The notes below the pieces were generated by a model. That model did no database searches and was not told where the DNA came from. It saw only the letters and a program-made list of their open reading frames with translations. Source: Methanolobus mangrovi (GTDB lineage: Archaea > Halobacteriota > Methanosarcinia > Methanosarcinales > Methanosarcinaceae). From it: a DNA stretch of 64,000 bases. Within the stretch, counting starts at the first letter, position 1; the number at the start of each line of letters is the position of its first letter. Both the position numbers and the translations under genes were made by a program. The stretch spans positions 2,027,934 through 2,091,933 of the forward strand of contig NZ_CP133594.1 in NCBI RefSeq assembly GCF_031312535.1. The letters are read 5' to 3'. Below are positions 1 through 8,719 of the stretch, piece after piece.

Positions 1-371
1 TTGTGAATGGTCATCTGGGTGCTTGCATGCACAGGAAGTGTTGGGACCATTTCCCTTGCAAGTGTCAATAGGCCCATATCCTGTACTATGATGGCATCTG
101 TACCCAGCTCATCCAGGGTGTACATAAGTTCCAGAGCCATTTTCATCTCGGTGTCCTTGATAAGTGTGTTCACGGTGACGTAGACTTTCACTCCCCTGAG
201 GTGGGCGAAGTCAAGTGCTTCCCTGAATTCCTCTATGGTGAAATTGCCTGCGTAAGCCCGGGCGCTGAAATCCTTGATTCCAAGATAGACTGCATCGGCA
301 CCGTTCTCTACGGCTGCGATGAGAGATTCCATATTTCCGGCGGGGGCTAAAAGTTCAGGAGTTTTAAGCAT
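1..371 (-). CDS. Peptidase U32 family protein, N-terminal part (runs off the window)
   Basis: The minus strand from the ATG at 371 reads MLKTPELLAPAGNMESL, followed by AVENGADAVYLG. This is the typical start of the U32 peptidase/collagenase-like family (TIM-barrel type). The segment IVQDMGLLTLAREMVPTLPVHASTQ also fits the family. About 123 codons are visible; the rest lies left of the window. Family members act in RNA or cofactor hydroxylation or as putative proteases, and the exact role here cannot be told. I see no strong ribosome-binding site, so the start rests on the family pattern. Confidence 0.85.
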   Translation of the reverse strand, partial: MLKTPELLAPAGNMESLIAAVENGADAVYLGIKDFSARAYAGNFTIEEFREALDFAHLRGVKVYVTVNTLIKDTEMKMALELMYTLDELGTDAIIVQDMGLLTLAREMVPTLPVHASTQMTIH

Positions 372-483
372 GATATTTGCTCAGATGAGGTTAGAATATA
401 TAAAAGCCCCCTTTGATCAATCAATTTTAAATTCAATGCAACATATCTTAAAAATAGGCTATAAAGTAAGCAGGTGATAATAC

Positions 484-1218
484 TTGAACAGGCAGGAATT
501 CAGGAAATTGCTTCTCATAATTTCGTTCTTTATGTTCCCGCTAACTATCTTTTATTTTTCTCCTTATATTATCGTTGAGGCAGCATCAAAGGGGATAGCC
601 TCAGGAAGTATGCTTGTCTTTGCATTACTTTTCCTGTCATCACTTGTTGTCGGCAGACTGTGGTGCGGATGGCTTTGTCCCTCAGGAGGATGTCAGTCAA
701 TATTGATACAGGTCAACGGAAAAGATGCAAAGGGTGGAAGGTATGACCTGATAAAATATCTGATATGGACAGTCTGGATCTTCATTATAGCATTTCTGGC
801 TGCTTCTGCCGGAGGCCTGCATACTGTCAATTTCTTCTACCACACAGAGAACGTGATATCAATTGACAAACCCATGAAGTTCATTGTCTATTATGTGGTG
901 ATAGCTGTGCTGGCAGTTCTTTCAATGGCATTTGGTAAAAGGGCAGGATGCCATTATATTTGCTGGATGGCACCATTCATGGTCATCGGAAGGAAGATAA
1001 GGAACATCCTGAAGTATCCTTCCCTGAGGCTCAAAGCTGATGCCGATAGTTGCATAGACTGTAAGAAGTGCAGCAAAATATGTCCCATGAGCCTTGATGT
1101 CAATGCAATGGTGAGCAACAAAAAAATGGAAAATTCGGAATGCATCCTCTGCGGGGGATGTGTCGATACATGCCCGAAGGATGTGATAAGTTACTCCTTC
1201 AGTTCAGGCGTAGAGTGA
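484..1218 (+). CDS. Membrane polyferredoxin, NapH/NosR-like 4Fe-4S protein
   Basis: A 244-aa protein with a TTG start. It has about four hydrophobic segments (roughly residues 8-30, 42-58, 92-110 and 133-150). The motif WCGWLCPSGGC (Cys61, 65, 70) is typical of NapH/NosR-type membrane iron-sulfur proteins. Two C-terminal ferredoxin motifs, Cys190-193-196-200 and Cys220-223-226-230, should hold two [4Fe-4S] clusters. It probably carries electrons at the membrane, but neither donor nor acceptor is suggested by the neighbours. It converges on the downstream methyltransferase gene with only 3 bp between the stops. TTG is the only reasonable start because Asn-Arg-Gln follows directly. Confidence 0.8.
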   Translation: MNRQEFRKLLLIISFFMFPLTIFYFSPYIIVEAASKGIASGSMLVFALLFLSSLVVGRLWCGWLCPSGGCQSILIQVNGKDAKGGRYDLIKYLIWTVWIFIIAFLAASAGGLHTVNFFYHTENVISIDKPMKFIVYYVVIAVLAVLSMAFGKRAGCHYICWMAPFMVIGRKIRNILKYPSLRLKADADSCIDCKKCSKICPMSLDVNAMVSNKKMENSECILCGGCVDTCPKDVISYSFSSGVE

Positions 1219-1221
1219 ATC

Positions 1222-1929
1222 TCATATCTTGGTGCACAGGTAGGTTGCCATGAATCCGTCCTGATAATAGGATTTTTCTATGATGAAACCTGCTTTTTCA
1301 ATTAATCCTTCCATGACCCAGTCAAATGTTGAGAATTCGTCTTTAATGTGGAGAGTCATTTCATTGACAATCTCATCCCCGGCTTCAGGAGGCATGTTTT
1401 TGAATATCTGTGAGAAATATGAATCGAAATCCTGTATCCCTGATGAAAAGACCACATCCTTCAGGTAAAACTTTCCACCGTCTTTAAGCATCGAGTTGAC
1501 ATTCCTCAGTGCGATAAGTTTCCAGAAATCCGGAAGATGGTGCAATACAAGCTGGGTTACCACTGCATCAAATTCCTTTCCGTTTGGTTCGAATGTCAGG
1601 AATCCTGCGTTTTCAAATCCAATGTTATCCCTGTTCCTTTCCCCTGCTTTCTTCATAGCAAATTCAAGCATTCCCTGTGAGATATCCAGAGCAAGGACTT
1701 TTTTGCAATATCTTGAAAGCTCAATTGAGAATTCACCAGTTCCACATCCGATCTCCAGTACATTGTCTTCCGGTTGAAGGTCAATGAGCTTACGCATGGT
1801 TTCAGCCTCATCGGCTATATCCCGGATAGTTCTCATCTTTCTGTCGTAGTTCCTGACCTCTTCCTCGCTTGCGTAATCAGTTCCTATTTGGATGAATTCA
1901 TCATAATACCATTCAGGTAATTCTTTCAT
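1222..1929 (-). CDS. Class I SAM-dependent methyltransferase
   Basis: A Rossmann-type methyltransferase. Motif I is VLEIGCGTGEFSIEL, the acidic residue is in VLALDIS, and the motif IV region is FDAVVTQLVLHHLPD. The substrate is unknown; the fold resembles UbiE/COQ5-like small-molecule methyltransferases. The open frame extends upstream to a TTG at 1980, but the ATG at 1929 (MKELPEWYYDEF) has a purine-rich stretch before it and fits the usual family start better, giving 235 aa. The neighbours are unrelated, so it is probably monocistronic. The start is moderately sure. Confidence 0.8.
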   Translation of the reverse strand: MKELPEWYYDEFIQIGTDYASEEEVRNYDRKMRTIRDIADEAETMRKLIDLQPEDNVLEIGCGTGEFSIELSRYCKKVLALDISQGMLEFAMKKAGERNRDNIGFENAGFLTFEPNGKEFDAVVTQLVLHHLPDFWKLIALRNVNSMLKDGGKFYLKDVVFSSGIQDFDSYFSQIFKNMPPEAGDEIVNEMTLHIKDEFSTFDWVMEGLIEKAGFIIEKSYYQDGFMATYLCTKI

Positions 1930-2159
1930 AGTGATCACTTCTGTGTTTACAGGCTCAATATGTTTCTCGTTGATAATCAATTATAGCATCGGTTCAAAAG
2001 TTAAATAACAGGTTCTATTCACTTACCATTCACAAGTCCTATGAAAATCATAGTCTGTGAAAAGGCTATGAGCACAGGCGAAGACCGAAGGAAATTTTCA
2101 GAAAAGTCATTCTGATAAGTGAGAATTAAAAAATAGAATGTGAAAATATGGAAAAGAAA

Positions 2160-2465
2160 TTACTTCTTTTCCTTTTTCTTCAATACATAACTTTTGAGGA
2201 TATACAAACTTACTACGATTACAATCAGATTGTAGAATGCCTGGATTATGGGTACATATTCCTGCTTGAACCACGTGTAGATTATGCTATCCACTGTGAA
2301 ATAGAACTTTAACGCAGAAATGGCAATAATGATACCCAGCAGTACGAACAGACCGCCTTTGAAATAGTCCTCTACAGTTGTATCCTTCTTTTCTTTTGTG
2401 TTCACTTTTGGAGGTACTATGATATTTTCATCTTTTGTTTCCTTGGTCTCCTTTTCCTCGTTCAT
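2160..2465 (-). CDS. Small two-helix membrane protein with charged N-terminus
   Basis: A 101-aa protein starting at the ATG at 2465, 7 nt after a strong GGAGGAG site. The first 30 residues are very Lys/Glu/Thr-rich. Two hydrophobic segments follow (about residues 34-52 and 68-88), and the protein ends in a Lys-rich tail (KKKEKK). The start codon overlaps the stop of the upstream surface-lipoprotein gene (ATGA), so the two are translationally coupled and probably work together at the membrane. I do not recognise the family. Confidence 0.7.
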   Translation of the reverse strand: MNEEKETKETKDENIIVPPKVNTKEKKDTTVEDYFKGGLFVLLGIIIAISALKFYFTVDSIIYTWFKQEYVPIIQAFYNLIVIVVSLYILKSYVLKKKEKK

Positions 2466-3424
2466 TGCAATCTCCTCCTTGCTATGTATAGTGCTGAGAT
2501 AAATGATATTGCTGCAAAGATTACTGTAAAGCCGGGGCTTTCTTCCTGGGCAGTTTCTTCTGCATACTCCCATTCATAGTCTTCTTCAACTACAAAATCA
2601 GTGGTATCTATGTCCTTATTCTGTACCTGTTGATCCCGGTCTATTATCTTTTCAGGATTCAGTTGAACGTAATCTTCCCCGGTATTAACTATGGTGTTAC
2701 CATCCCATATACTGACCTCGACAATGTAGTTGTAGTTGTCAGGTACCGTGAGATTGACACTTCTGATAATGGTATCTTCAGGTTCTATCTCACCTGAACT
2801 GATCCACTTCTTGTCTGCAATGAGTCGTGCATCCATTTCCCTGGCTTTGACGAGTATGCGGTAATCCTCTGTGGTTTCTACGCCTTCGTTCTTCAGGTAG
2901 ATGTCATTTTCAATAACAACTCCTTTAGAACTTGCTTCCTTTACTATGAAGTCAATGCCTTCTATCTGCATACCAGTTTCCTGCGTATCAGTTGGCAGAT
3001 TCTCCAGTCCGGATAGCGTCATCCACCTGTCATATTCTATTTCACCTTCATTGACAATGATCGCATTGATACGGTAACTGCCACTTTTTGGAAGGCGTAT
3101 TTTCTGGCTTACTATTTTGGTTTCGTCCTCTTTTATAGGTCCGATATCTTCTTCCTGTTTCAGTTCCAGCAAACCGGTTCGCTCGTTGAATACTTTGAGC
3201 ATAACGGTTGAATTGCCGTTGCTGTCAGCTCCCCTGTTTTCGATGTATGTGGTCACATTGAACCAAGCATAGGTGCTTTTGACACTATCCTTGGATATCT
3301 CCATATCAGATATTGTCAGTCTTGTTTCCTCATCGAACTCACGCAGGCATCCGCTGGATGCTGCGAAAGATATGACAATGAGTAAAATAAGGATGAAACT
3401 GATTTTGTTGTATTTCTTTGTCAT
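2462..3424 (-). CDS. Surface lipoprotein with PGF-CTERM sorting signal
   Basis: A 320-aa exported protein. The N-terminus has a Lys-rich start, a hydrophobic stretch and a lipobox-like FAASSGC. Two long beta-rich domains follow, the second starting near IEGIDFIVKEASSKG. The C-terminus has an acidic spacer, then ESPGF, a hydrophobic helix and RRRLQ, which matches the PGF-CTERM signal processed by archaeosortase A. The start at ATG 3424 is chosen because a strong GAGGGGG site lies just upstream; the open frame begins a few codons earlier at a GTG inside that site. It resembles archaeal DUF7490-type surface proteins (a recognition from memory). It is coupled to the downstream small membrane gene. 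Confidence 0.75.
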   Translation of the reverse strand: MTKKYNKISFILILLIVISFAASSGCLREFDEETRLTISDMEISKDSVKSTYAWFNVTTYIENRGADSNGNSTVMLKVFNERTGLLELKQEEDIGPIKEDETKIVSQKIRLPKSGSYRINAIIVNEGEIEYDRWMTLSGLENLPTDTQETGMQIEGIDFIVKEASSKGVVIENDIYLKNEGVETTEDYRILVKAREMDARLIADKKWISSGEIEPEDTIIRSVNLTVPDNYNYIVEVSIWDGNTIVNTGEDYVQLNPEKIIDRDQQVQNKDIDTTDFVVEEDYEWEYAEETAQEESPGFTVIFAAISFISALYIARRRLQ

Positions 3425-3780
3425 GGATTTCCCCCTCACAATGATATTACAAAAAATACTATTTAAATATTATTGGCGTGCGTGCTAAAAAATAAAATAA
3501 GAAAGAGATTGATTGTTTTGTAGCATATACTATAAAACTATCCATAATAATCTAATTTATTCACAGAAATTTTGATAAAACACAGACATAAGTCTTGATC
3601 ATTTCCTTAATTCAGATTTTTTAATTTAGGTCTGCAAATAATACTTCTGAATATGTAATGATTAGAGGCTAGAATAAGTATTGAAGGGTATTTTAAAATA
3701 TGAAGGCATCCAAAAAAGTTACAAAAAGTTAAATAGGTCCATAATAGTCTCTACCTAGCATAAAGGAGCGCGTAGTAATA
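3425..3780. other. AT-rich intergenic region
   Basis: 356 bp between divergent genes. It holds the minus-strand promoter and GAGGGGG ribosome-binding site of the lipoprotein gene, and on the plus strand the AAAGGAG site before the cation transporter. I see no RNA gene or convincing ORF. Confidence 0.5.
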
Positions 3781-4677
3781 ATGCAGGATGGAGATGCAAG
3801 AAGCAAAACTGCGGTAAAAGTGACCACTAACGGGATGGTCTTTAATATATTCCTTACTATTTTCAAGTTCATTGCAGGTTTCTCAGGCAATAGTGCAGCA
3901 ATGATCGCTGATGCTGTCCATTCATTTTCTGATTTTATTACTGATATCGTGTTAATTCTCGGGCTCAGGGCTGCCGGTAAACCTGCGGATCATAATCATC
4001 ACTATGGTCATGGTAAAATCGAAACACTATGTGCAGCCTTTGTAGGTATCGTTCTTTTTATAATCGGATTAGAAATACTGCAGAGTGGTTTGGGCAAGAT
4101 ACTTTTTGTAGCCGGTGGTGGCAACCTTGAACAACCTGGAGCTGTCGCCTTTATTGCTGCAGTAGTATCTATTCTTACAAAGGAAGCTTTATACCGCTAC
4201 ACACTGAGTGCCGGCAGGTCTATAAAAAGCGATGCAATGATTGCAAATGCATGGCATCATCGTTCAGATGCATTCTCTTCTGTGGGAACAATGATAGGCA
4301 TCGGTGGAGCAATGATCCTTGGAGGACGATGGGTAATTCTCGACCCCGTAGCAGCGGTCATTATGAGTTATTTCATATTCAAAGTCGCATTTGAAATCTC
4401 TTATACAAACATCAATGAACTCACAGAAGCAGCCCCGGATATTGATATTGTTAAAGAGATAAGTCATATTATCGTATCCACTGAAGGTGTCAGGGACTTC
4501 CACAAGCTCAAAACAAGAAAGATAGGTAGTAACATAGCAACTGATGTACATATCCAGGTAGATAAGGATCTGAGTCTCATCGAAGCTCATGACATATGCA
4601 CTGAAGTTGAGAATCGGTTACGTGCAAAGTTCGGAATGGACAGTATACTGTATATCCATTGCGAACCTGATATGTAA
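3781..4677 (+). CDS. Cation diffusion facilitator (CDF) family transporter
   Basis: A 298-aa CDF metal exporter with six membrane segments. Typical metal-site patterns are visible: DAVHSFSDFITD in helix 2, the histidine-rich HNHHYGHGKIE loop, and WHHRSDAFSS in helix 5. The C-terminal cytoplasmic domain (about residues 210-298) ends in the conserved IHCEPDM-like strand. It should export Zn2+, Fe2+, Mn2+ or similar; the metal cannot be assigned from sequence. The start is an ATG 12 nt after AAAGGAG. It seems monocistronic. Confidence 0.9.
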   Translation: MQDGDARSKTAVKVTTNGMVFNIFLTIFKFIAGFSGNSAAMIADAVHSFSDFITDIVLILGLRAAGKPADHNHHYGHGKIETLCAAFVGIVLFIIGLEILQSGLGKILFVAGGGNLEQPGAVAFIAAVVSILTKEALYRYTLSAGRSIKSDAMIANAWHHRSDAFSSVGTMIGIGGAMILGGRWVILDPVAAVIMSYFIFKVAFEISYTNINELTEAAPDIDIVKEISHIIVSTEGVRDFHKLKTRKIGSNIATDVHIQVDKDLSLIEAHDICTEVENRLRAKFGMDSILYIHCEPDM

Positions 4678-4694
4678 TTAATGTATAATCTTTT

Positions 4695-4982
4695 TCAGTC
4701 CGTACAGATGCACGGATTCTGTTTGCATGTAGGACATTTGTCAGGATATTTTTCCAGAAAAGCAGCTTCAAGGTCAATGTCATACAGGTTTGCAAGCGCA
4801 GCTATCCAGGCAAAACAGTCTGCAAGCTCCTCCCTGATGTTGTCCATATCATCCCTACGGATGGCTTCTGCGAGTTCACCAATCTCTTCCACAAGCCAGA
4901 GAGTGGTGGCTGGTGCACCTCTTCTCCTGTCGTTGTGGGCATAGAGATCGTACATCCGTTTCTGGAATTCTGAAATTTCCAT
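4695..4982 (-). CDS. MazG-type nucleotide pyrophosphohydrolase
   Basis: A small (95 aa) all-alpha NTP pyrophosphohydrolase. The metal-binding pattern EEIGELAEAI followed by EELADC is clear. The tail YPDKCPTCKQNPCIC is a Cys-rich end common in archaeal single-domain MazG proteins and may bind metal. The ATG at 4982 is chosen because AGGTGA lies just upstream; the open frame begins three codons earlier at a GTG within that site. It sits 15 bp downstream of hisF, so the two are likely cotranscribed. The pyrophosphohydrolase type suggests nucleotide housekeeping or a HisE-like role, but the latter is only a guess from position. Confidence 0.8.
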   Translation of the reverse strand: MEISEFQKRMYDLYAHNDRRRGAPATTLWLVEEIGELAEAIRRDDMDNIREELADCFAWIAALANLYDIDLEAAFLEKYPDKCPTCKQNPCICTD

Positions 4983-4997
4983 GTCTTTCACCTGTCC

Positions 4998-5819
4998 TTA
5001 GAGTCTTACAGGAATGTTCTTTTTCCTGAGATATTCCTTGGTGTCATTGACAGTGTACTCTCCGAAGTGGAATATGCTTGCTGCAAGTGCTGCATCAGCT
5101 TTTCCTTTTGTAAAGCCTTCGTACATGTGCTCTGGATTGCCTACGCCACCTGATGCGATGATAGGTATCTCCAGTTCATCAGAAAGCTTTCTTGTGATCG
5201 GGATATCGAATCCGTCATAGGTTCCGTCTTTATCCATACTGGTTAGCAGTATCTCCCCGGAACCGAGTTCTTCTACCTTCTTTGCCCACTGAACAGCGTC
5301 TATCCCGGTTGGCTGCCTGCCGCCGTAGATAACAACCTCATACCATGCAGGGGTACCATCTTCAAGTTCAAGGATCGTCTTGTCAGGATGGTCCTTAATA
5401 TTTGTATTCCTCTTGCAGTCAATGGCTGTGACAATGCACTGGGCACCGAATATCTCTGATGCTTCCTTGATGAGGTCCGGATTCTTTATGGCGGCGGTGT
5501 TTATGGATACCTTGTCCGCACCTGCCCTGAGTATCTGGCGTATGTCTTCGATGGAGTTTATTCCCCCGCCAACTGTGAGCGGAATAAATACCTCGTCTGC
5601 GGTCCTTTCGATGACTTTGACCATGGTGCCTCTTCCCTCGTGGGAGGCGGTTATGTCAAGAAAAACAAGCTCGTCTGCACCCTGTTCATTATATCTTTTG
5701 GCAAGTTCCACCGGGTCGCCAGCTTTTCTCAGGTCTACGAATTCTATCCCCTTGACAACGGTTCCGCCTTCCTCATCAAGCGTAACATCAAGACATGGTA
5801 TGATCCTTTTTGTGAGCAT
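4998..5819 (-). CDS. hisF: Imidazole glycerol phosphate synthase cyclase subunit
   Basis: HisF, 273 aa, a TIM barrel that closes the imidazole ring in histidine synthesis using ammonia from HisH. The start [12 protein letters not shown] carries the first catalytic Asp (Asp11); the second is in VTAIDCKR. Phosphate-binding loops VGGGIN and ASGGVG are present. ATG 5819 is preferred over an upstream in-frame GTG because family members start with [11 protein letters not shown]. The mazG gene follows at once. No other his genes are in the window, which is usual in archaea. Confidence 0.95.
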   Translation of the reverse strand: MLTKRIIPCLDVTLDEEGGTVVKGIEFVDLRKAGDPVELAKRYNEQGADELVFLDITASHEGRGTMVKVIERTADEVFIPLTVGGGINSIEDIRQILRAGADKVSINTAAIKNPDLIKEASEIFGAQCIVTAIDCKRNTNIKDHPDKTILELEDGTPAWYEVVIYGGRQPTGIDAVQWAKKVEELGSGEILLTSMDKDGTYDGFDIPITRKLSDELEIPIIASGGVGNPEHMYEGFTKGKADAALAASIFHFGEYTVNDTKEYLRKKNIPVRL

Positions 5820-5999
5820 GTGTGATATTGTCCCTTTCACTGCTTTTGATTATCTGTATCTGCACGGCTAGCCGGCAGATGGTAATTTAATAAGAAGATA
5901 TCGAGTTTTTATTTAATACTTGTTGTGGGACTTTGCGACTCTGTATTGAAATAGCCAAGTATATATCTAAGCACTATTAACATCCGCTCCGAATACTAC

Positions 6000-6083
6000 A
6001 TGGGACCCACCGAGGAGTACCTGTCACTCTACAGGAAGATCTCGTATGAGATCATGGGCGATATTCTAGGGGAGCCGGTTTGA
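6000..6083 (+). CDS. Possible 27-aa peptide
   Basis: ATG at 6000 opens MGPTEEYLSLYRKISYEIMG and stops after 27 codons at a TGA (6081-6083). A TATA-like box lies about 40 bp upstream, so the transcript could be nearly leaderless. The amphipathic sequence looks like a protein N-terminus rather than noise and may be a remnant of a larger gene. I do not recognise it. Confidence 0.3.
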   Translation: MGPTEEYLSLYRKISYEIMGDILGEPV

Positions 6084-6097
6084 CCTAATATTAAATT

Positions 6098-6286
6098 CTA
6101 TTTAAACTCCAGTTGTGATTTCTGTTTTATTATACTACGAACACTGTACTGTAAAATGATAGGTTTGTTGAACAAAATGTATTTACCCCCTTCGTCTTTT
6201 CTATCATGAATAATACCCATGAAATCTATTGCTTCAAGTATTCTGTGATATTTCAATAGTTGCATGTTTTCTACAAAGTCCAACAA
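6098..6286 (-). CDS. Doubtful small ORF
   Basis: 62 codons from a TTG at 6286 (or an ATG at 6265), ending in TAG. The residue mix is protein-like (LLKYHRILEAIDFMGIIHD) but there is no clear ribosome-binding site and no family I know. It could be a degraded fragment of a winged-helix protein. The putative start overlaps the palindrome at 6283-6300. Confidence 0.25.
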   Translation of the reverse strand: MLDFVENMQLLKYHRILEAIDFMGIIHDRKDEGGKYILFNKPIILQYSVRSIIKQKSQLEFK

Positions 6287-6300
6287 CTATTATTAGTTGT
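6283..6300 (+). promoter_or_regulatory. Palindrome before the carrier gene
   Basis: ACAACTATTATTAGTTGT is a perfect inverted repeat (7-bp arms, 4-bp centre) 27 bp before the ATG of the transporter. It could be an operator or, if transcribed, a small hairpin. Confidence 0.4.
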
Positions 6301-6326
6301 ATAGACCATCATAATTGGGGGACATG

Positions 6327-8570
6327 ATGGCCGAGGACAATAATTTTTCATCCAATGCTCAAGAGCCTACATTGCAGGAACAAATTCATGAACACAAAGT
6401 AACCAAAGGGAAGCTTTTCGGCACCTTTGATGGTGTTTTCACACCCACAATGCTTACCATTCTGGGAGTGATAATGTACTTAAGAGAAGGATGGATAGTG
6501 GGAAATGCAGGTCTTCTGGGTGCCTGGCTTATTATTCTACTTTCATGTGGCATAACATTTCTAACCGGATTATCACTTTCCTCGATCACAACCAATATCC
6601 GTATTGGTGCGGGTGGTGCTTTCTCAATCATTTCCCAGTCATTAGGACTCGAAGTAGGAGGAAGTATTGGTATTCCACTTTATCTGGCACAGGCCCTTGC
6701 CGTCGCCATGTATATATTTGGTTTCCGTACAGGTTGGCAATGGATATTTCCAGATCATCCGGCAATTCTTATAGATCTAGGCACTTTTGCAGCCTTGTTC
6801 ATTATTGCTTATATAAGTGCTACTCTTGCATTCAGAATCCAGTACATAATTATGGCGATAATCGCTGGTTCCCTTATCTCCGTATTCTGGACATTATATT
6901 CTGTTCCGTTACAGCAACCTATTACATGGTGGGGATCATTTCCAGGATCTCCCGAAAATATGTTCACAGGAATTGGTTTCTGGGCACTTTTCGCAGTGTT
7001 CTTCCCGGCAGCAACAGGCATCATGGCTGGAGCCAACATGTCAGGAGAACTGAAAAATCCACGCAAAAGCATCCCCGTGGGTACCATGTCAGCAATCGTA
7101 TTAAGCACGGTAATTTACCTTTTACTGGCTTACTGGCTGATACGGTCTGCAACTCCTGGAGAACTTGTCAGCAATTACACTATAATGATAGACAGGGCAG
7201 CTTGGGGACCTATAGTCGTGGCAGGCCTGCTTGGAGCAACATTTTCCTCGGCACTATCTTCCATCGTTGGTGCACCAAGGATATTGCAAGCTCTTGGAGA
7301 TAGCCGTATACTGCCAAAAAGCAACTGGTTTTCTATAAGAACACAATCAGGAGAACCTAGAAATTCTATAATATTCACAGGCATCATTGTACTTTTTGCA
7401 TTGATGCTTCGGGACCTTAATGCTATTGCTCCCCTTATCACTATGTTCTTCCTGCTCACGTATGCAATGATCAACGTCGTGGTATTCATGGAGCAGAGTT
7501 TGAATCTGGTAAGTTTCAGGCCACTCTTCAGGATACCCCGGGCCGTATCCTTTCTTGGAGCAGGAGGTTGTCTTTTTGTCATGTTCACGGTAAACTCCAC
7601 ATTCAGTCTTGTGGCAGTGGTAATTGTTGTCTCTATACATAGCGTTCTTTTACGCAAACATCTCAAAGCACCTTTTGGAGATGTACGAAGCGGACTTTTT
7701 GTGGCACTGGCCGAATGGGCAGCAAAAAGAGTTAACGAACTTACAGTATCAAGGGAAAGAGCATGGAGAGCAAACATATTGGTTCCTGTAGAAGACCCGC
7801 AGGAACTTAGAGGTATGTTCAATCTGGTGCGAGACATAGCCTATCCAAAAGGATTTATCAAGCTTTTAGGTTTGACAGGCAAAGTTGAAGACAGGGAACT
7901 ATATTCAAGACTACCGGACATCACAAAGTCATTTCAGGATGAAGGAGTTTTCTCATCATGGACTATAATAGATGTCCCTGCTTTTGAAGATAACCTTATT
8001 GCAGGCATGGAAGCTCTGGGTGGAGCTTTTTTCCGTCCGAATATCATACTCCTGACACCTCCATCATCAAAAGACAGAGAAAACGACATTCGAATACTTG
8101 TACAAAAAGCATTGCAGAATCATATAGGAGCCGTGATATATGCGGCTCATCCCAAATCCGGCCTTGGAAGACATAAATCCATCAACCTCTGGATAGATGA
8201 CAAAAGTCCGGACTGGGAGATCAGCATGAACCTTGGGAATATGGACCTTGCGATTCTAATAGCATATAAACTCAAGAGAAAATGGGAGGCTTCAATGAAC
8301 CTGATAAGCGTGGTTGATGATTTTGGACAGAAAAGGAAAGCAGAAGAGTATATTAAGACGCTGGCCGAACTGGCAAGACTTCCAAACGTGAACGCCTATG
8401 CTTTAAAAGGAGATATTGAAAGTGCTGTCCAGGAAGTTCCCCAGGCAGCCCTGAGTATATTCAACCTGACCTCTGAGCCGGATTTTGAATTCATCCGCAG
8501 AATGGTAGAACTGACAGGTTCATCATGCCTCTTTACACTTGATTCAGGAGACGAAAATGCCTTGGCATGA
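6327..8570 (+). CDS. Cation-chloride cotransporter-like APC carrier (SLC12 family)
   Basis: A 747-aa membrane protein. The N-terminal half (about residues 30-440) is an APC/SLC12-type core with roughly 12 helices, starting at GTFDGVFTPTMLTILGVIMYLREGWIVG. The C-terminal half (about 450-747) is a soluble regulatory domain ending in FIRRMVELTGSSCLF. This layout matches the prokaryotic cation-chloride cotransporter known from Methanosarcina acetivorans, so K+/Cl- or related salt transport is likely. Two ATGs are adjacent (6324 and 6327); the second has better spacing to GGGGGA. It is a single gene with its own palindrome upstream. Confidence 0.85.
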   Translation: MAEDNNFSSNAQEPTLQEQIHEHKVTKGKLFGTFDGVFTPTMLTILGVIMYLREGWIVGNAGLLGAWLIILLSCGITFLTGLSLSSITTNIRIGAGGAFSIISQSLGLEVGGSIGIPLYLAQALAVAMYIFGFRTGWQWIFPDHPAILIDLGTFAALFIIAYISATLAFRIQYIIMAIIAGSLISVFWTLYSVPLQQPITWWGSFPGSPENMFTGIGFWALFAVFFPAATGIMAGANMSGELKNPRKSIPVGTMSAIVLSTVIYLLLAYWLIRSATPGELVSNYTIMIDRAAWGPIVVAGLLGATFSSALSSIVGAPRILQALGDSRILPKSNWFSIRTQSGEPRNSIIFTGIIVLFALMLRDLNAIAPLITMFFLLTYAMINVVVFMEQSLNLVSFRPLFRIPRAVSFLGAGGCLFVMFTVNSTFSLVAVVIVVSIHSVLLRKHLKAPFGDVRSGLFVALAEWAAKRVNELTVSRERAWRANILVPVEDPQELRGMFNLVRDIAYPKGFIKLLGLTGKVEDRELYSRLPDITKSFQDEGVFSSWTIIDVPAFEDNLIAGMEALGGAFFRPNIILLTPPSSKDRENDIRILVQKALQNHIGAVIYAAHPKSGLGRHKSINLWIDDKSPDWEISMNLGNMDLAILIAYKLKRKWEASMNLISVVDDFGQKRKAEEYIKTLAELARLPNVNAYALKGDIESAVQEVPQAALSIFNLTSEPDFEFIRRMVELTGSSCLFTLDSGDENALA

Positions 8571-8651
8571 TGGGGATGATCACTTCTAGTAAATCTTCAT
8601 AATTAGAGAGAAGTAAAATAGATACAATTGTACTGTAAAAAAGTTAGGGTG

Positions 8652-8704
8652 AGCCAGCGGTGATAAGTCGCTGGCTGCTAGGGAAGTGATAAACTAATTT
8701 ATCA
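8652..8704 (-). terminator. Two hairpins downstream of mtmB1
   Basis: AGCCAGCG and CGCTGGCT form an 8-bp stem around 8653-8677. A second perfect stem, GTGATAAA-CTAA-TTTATCAC, lies at about 8687-8704 nearer to the gene. They sit between mtmB1 and the plus-strand carrier gene and probably end or stabilise the mtm transcript. A GCCAGCG stem recurs after mtmB3. Confidence 0.6.
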
Positions 8705-8719
8705 CAGGGATTTTTGATT

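Larger units (their letters stand above)
5820..6326. other. Intergenic region upstream of the CCC-type carrier
   Basis: It contains a TATA-like AGTATATATCTAA near 5958, a possible 27-aa ORF (6000-6083), a doubtful minus-strand ORF (6098-6286) and a palindrome (6283-6300) before the transporter. I see nothing else. Confidence 0.5.
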
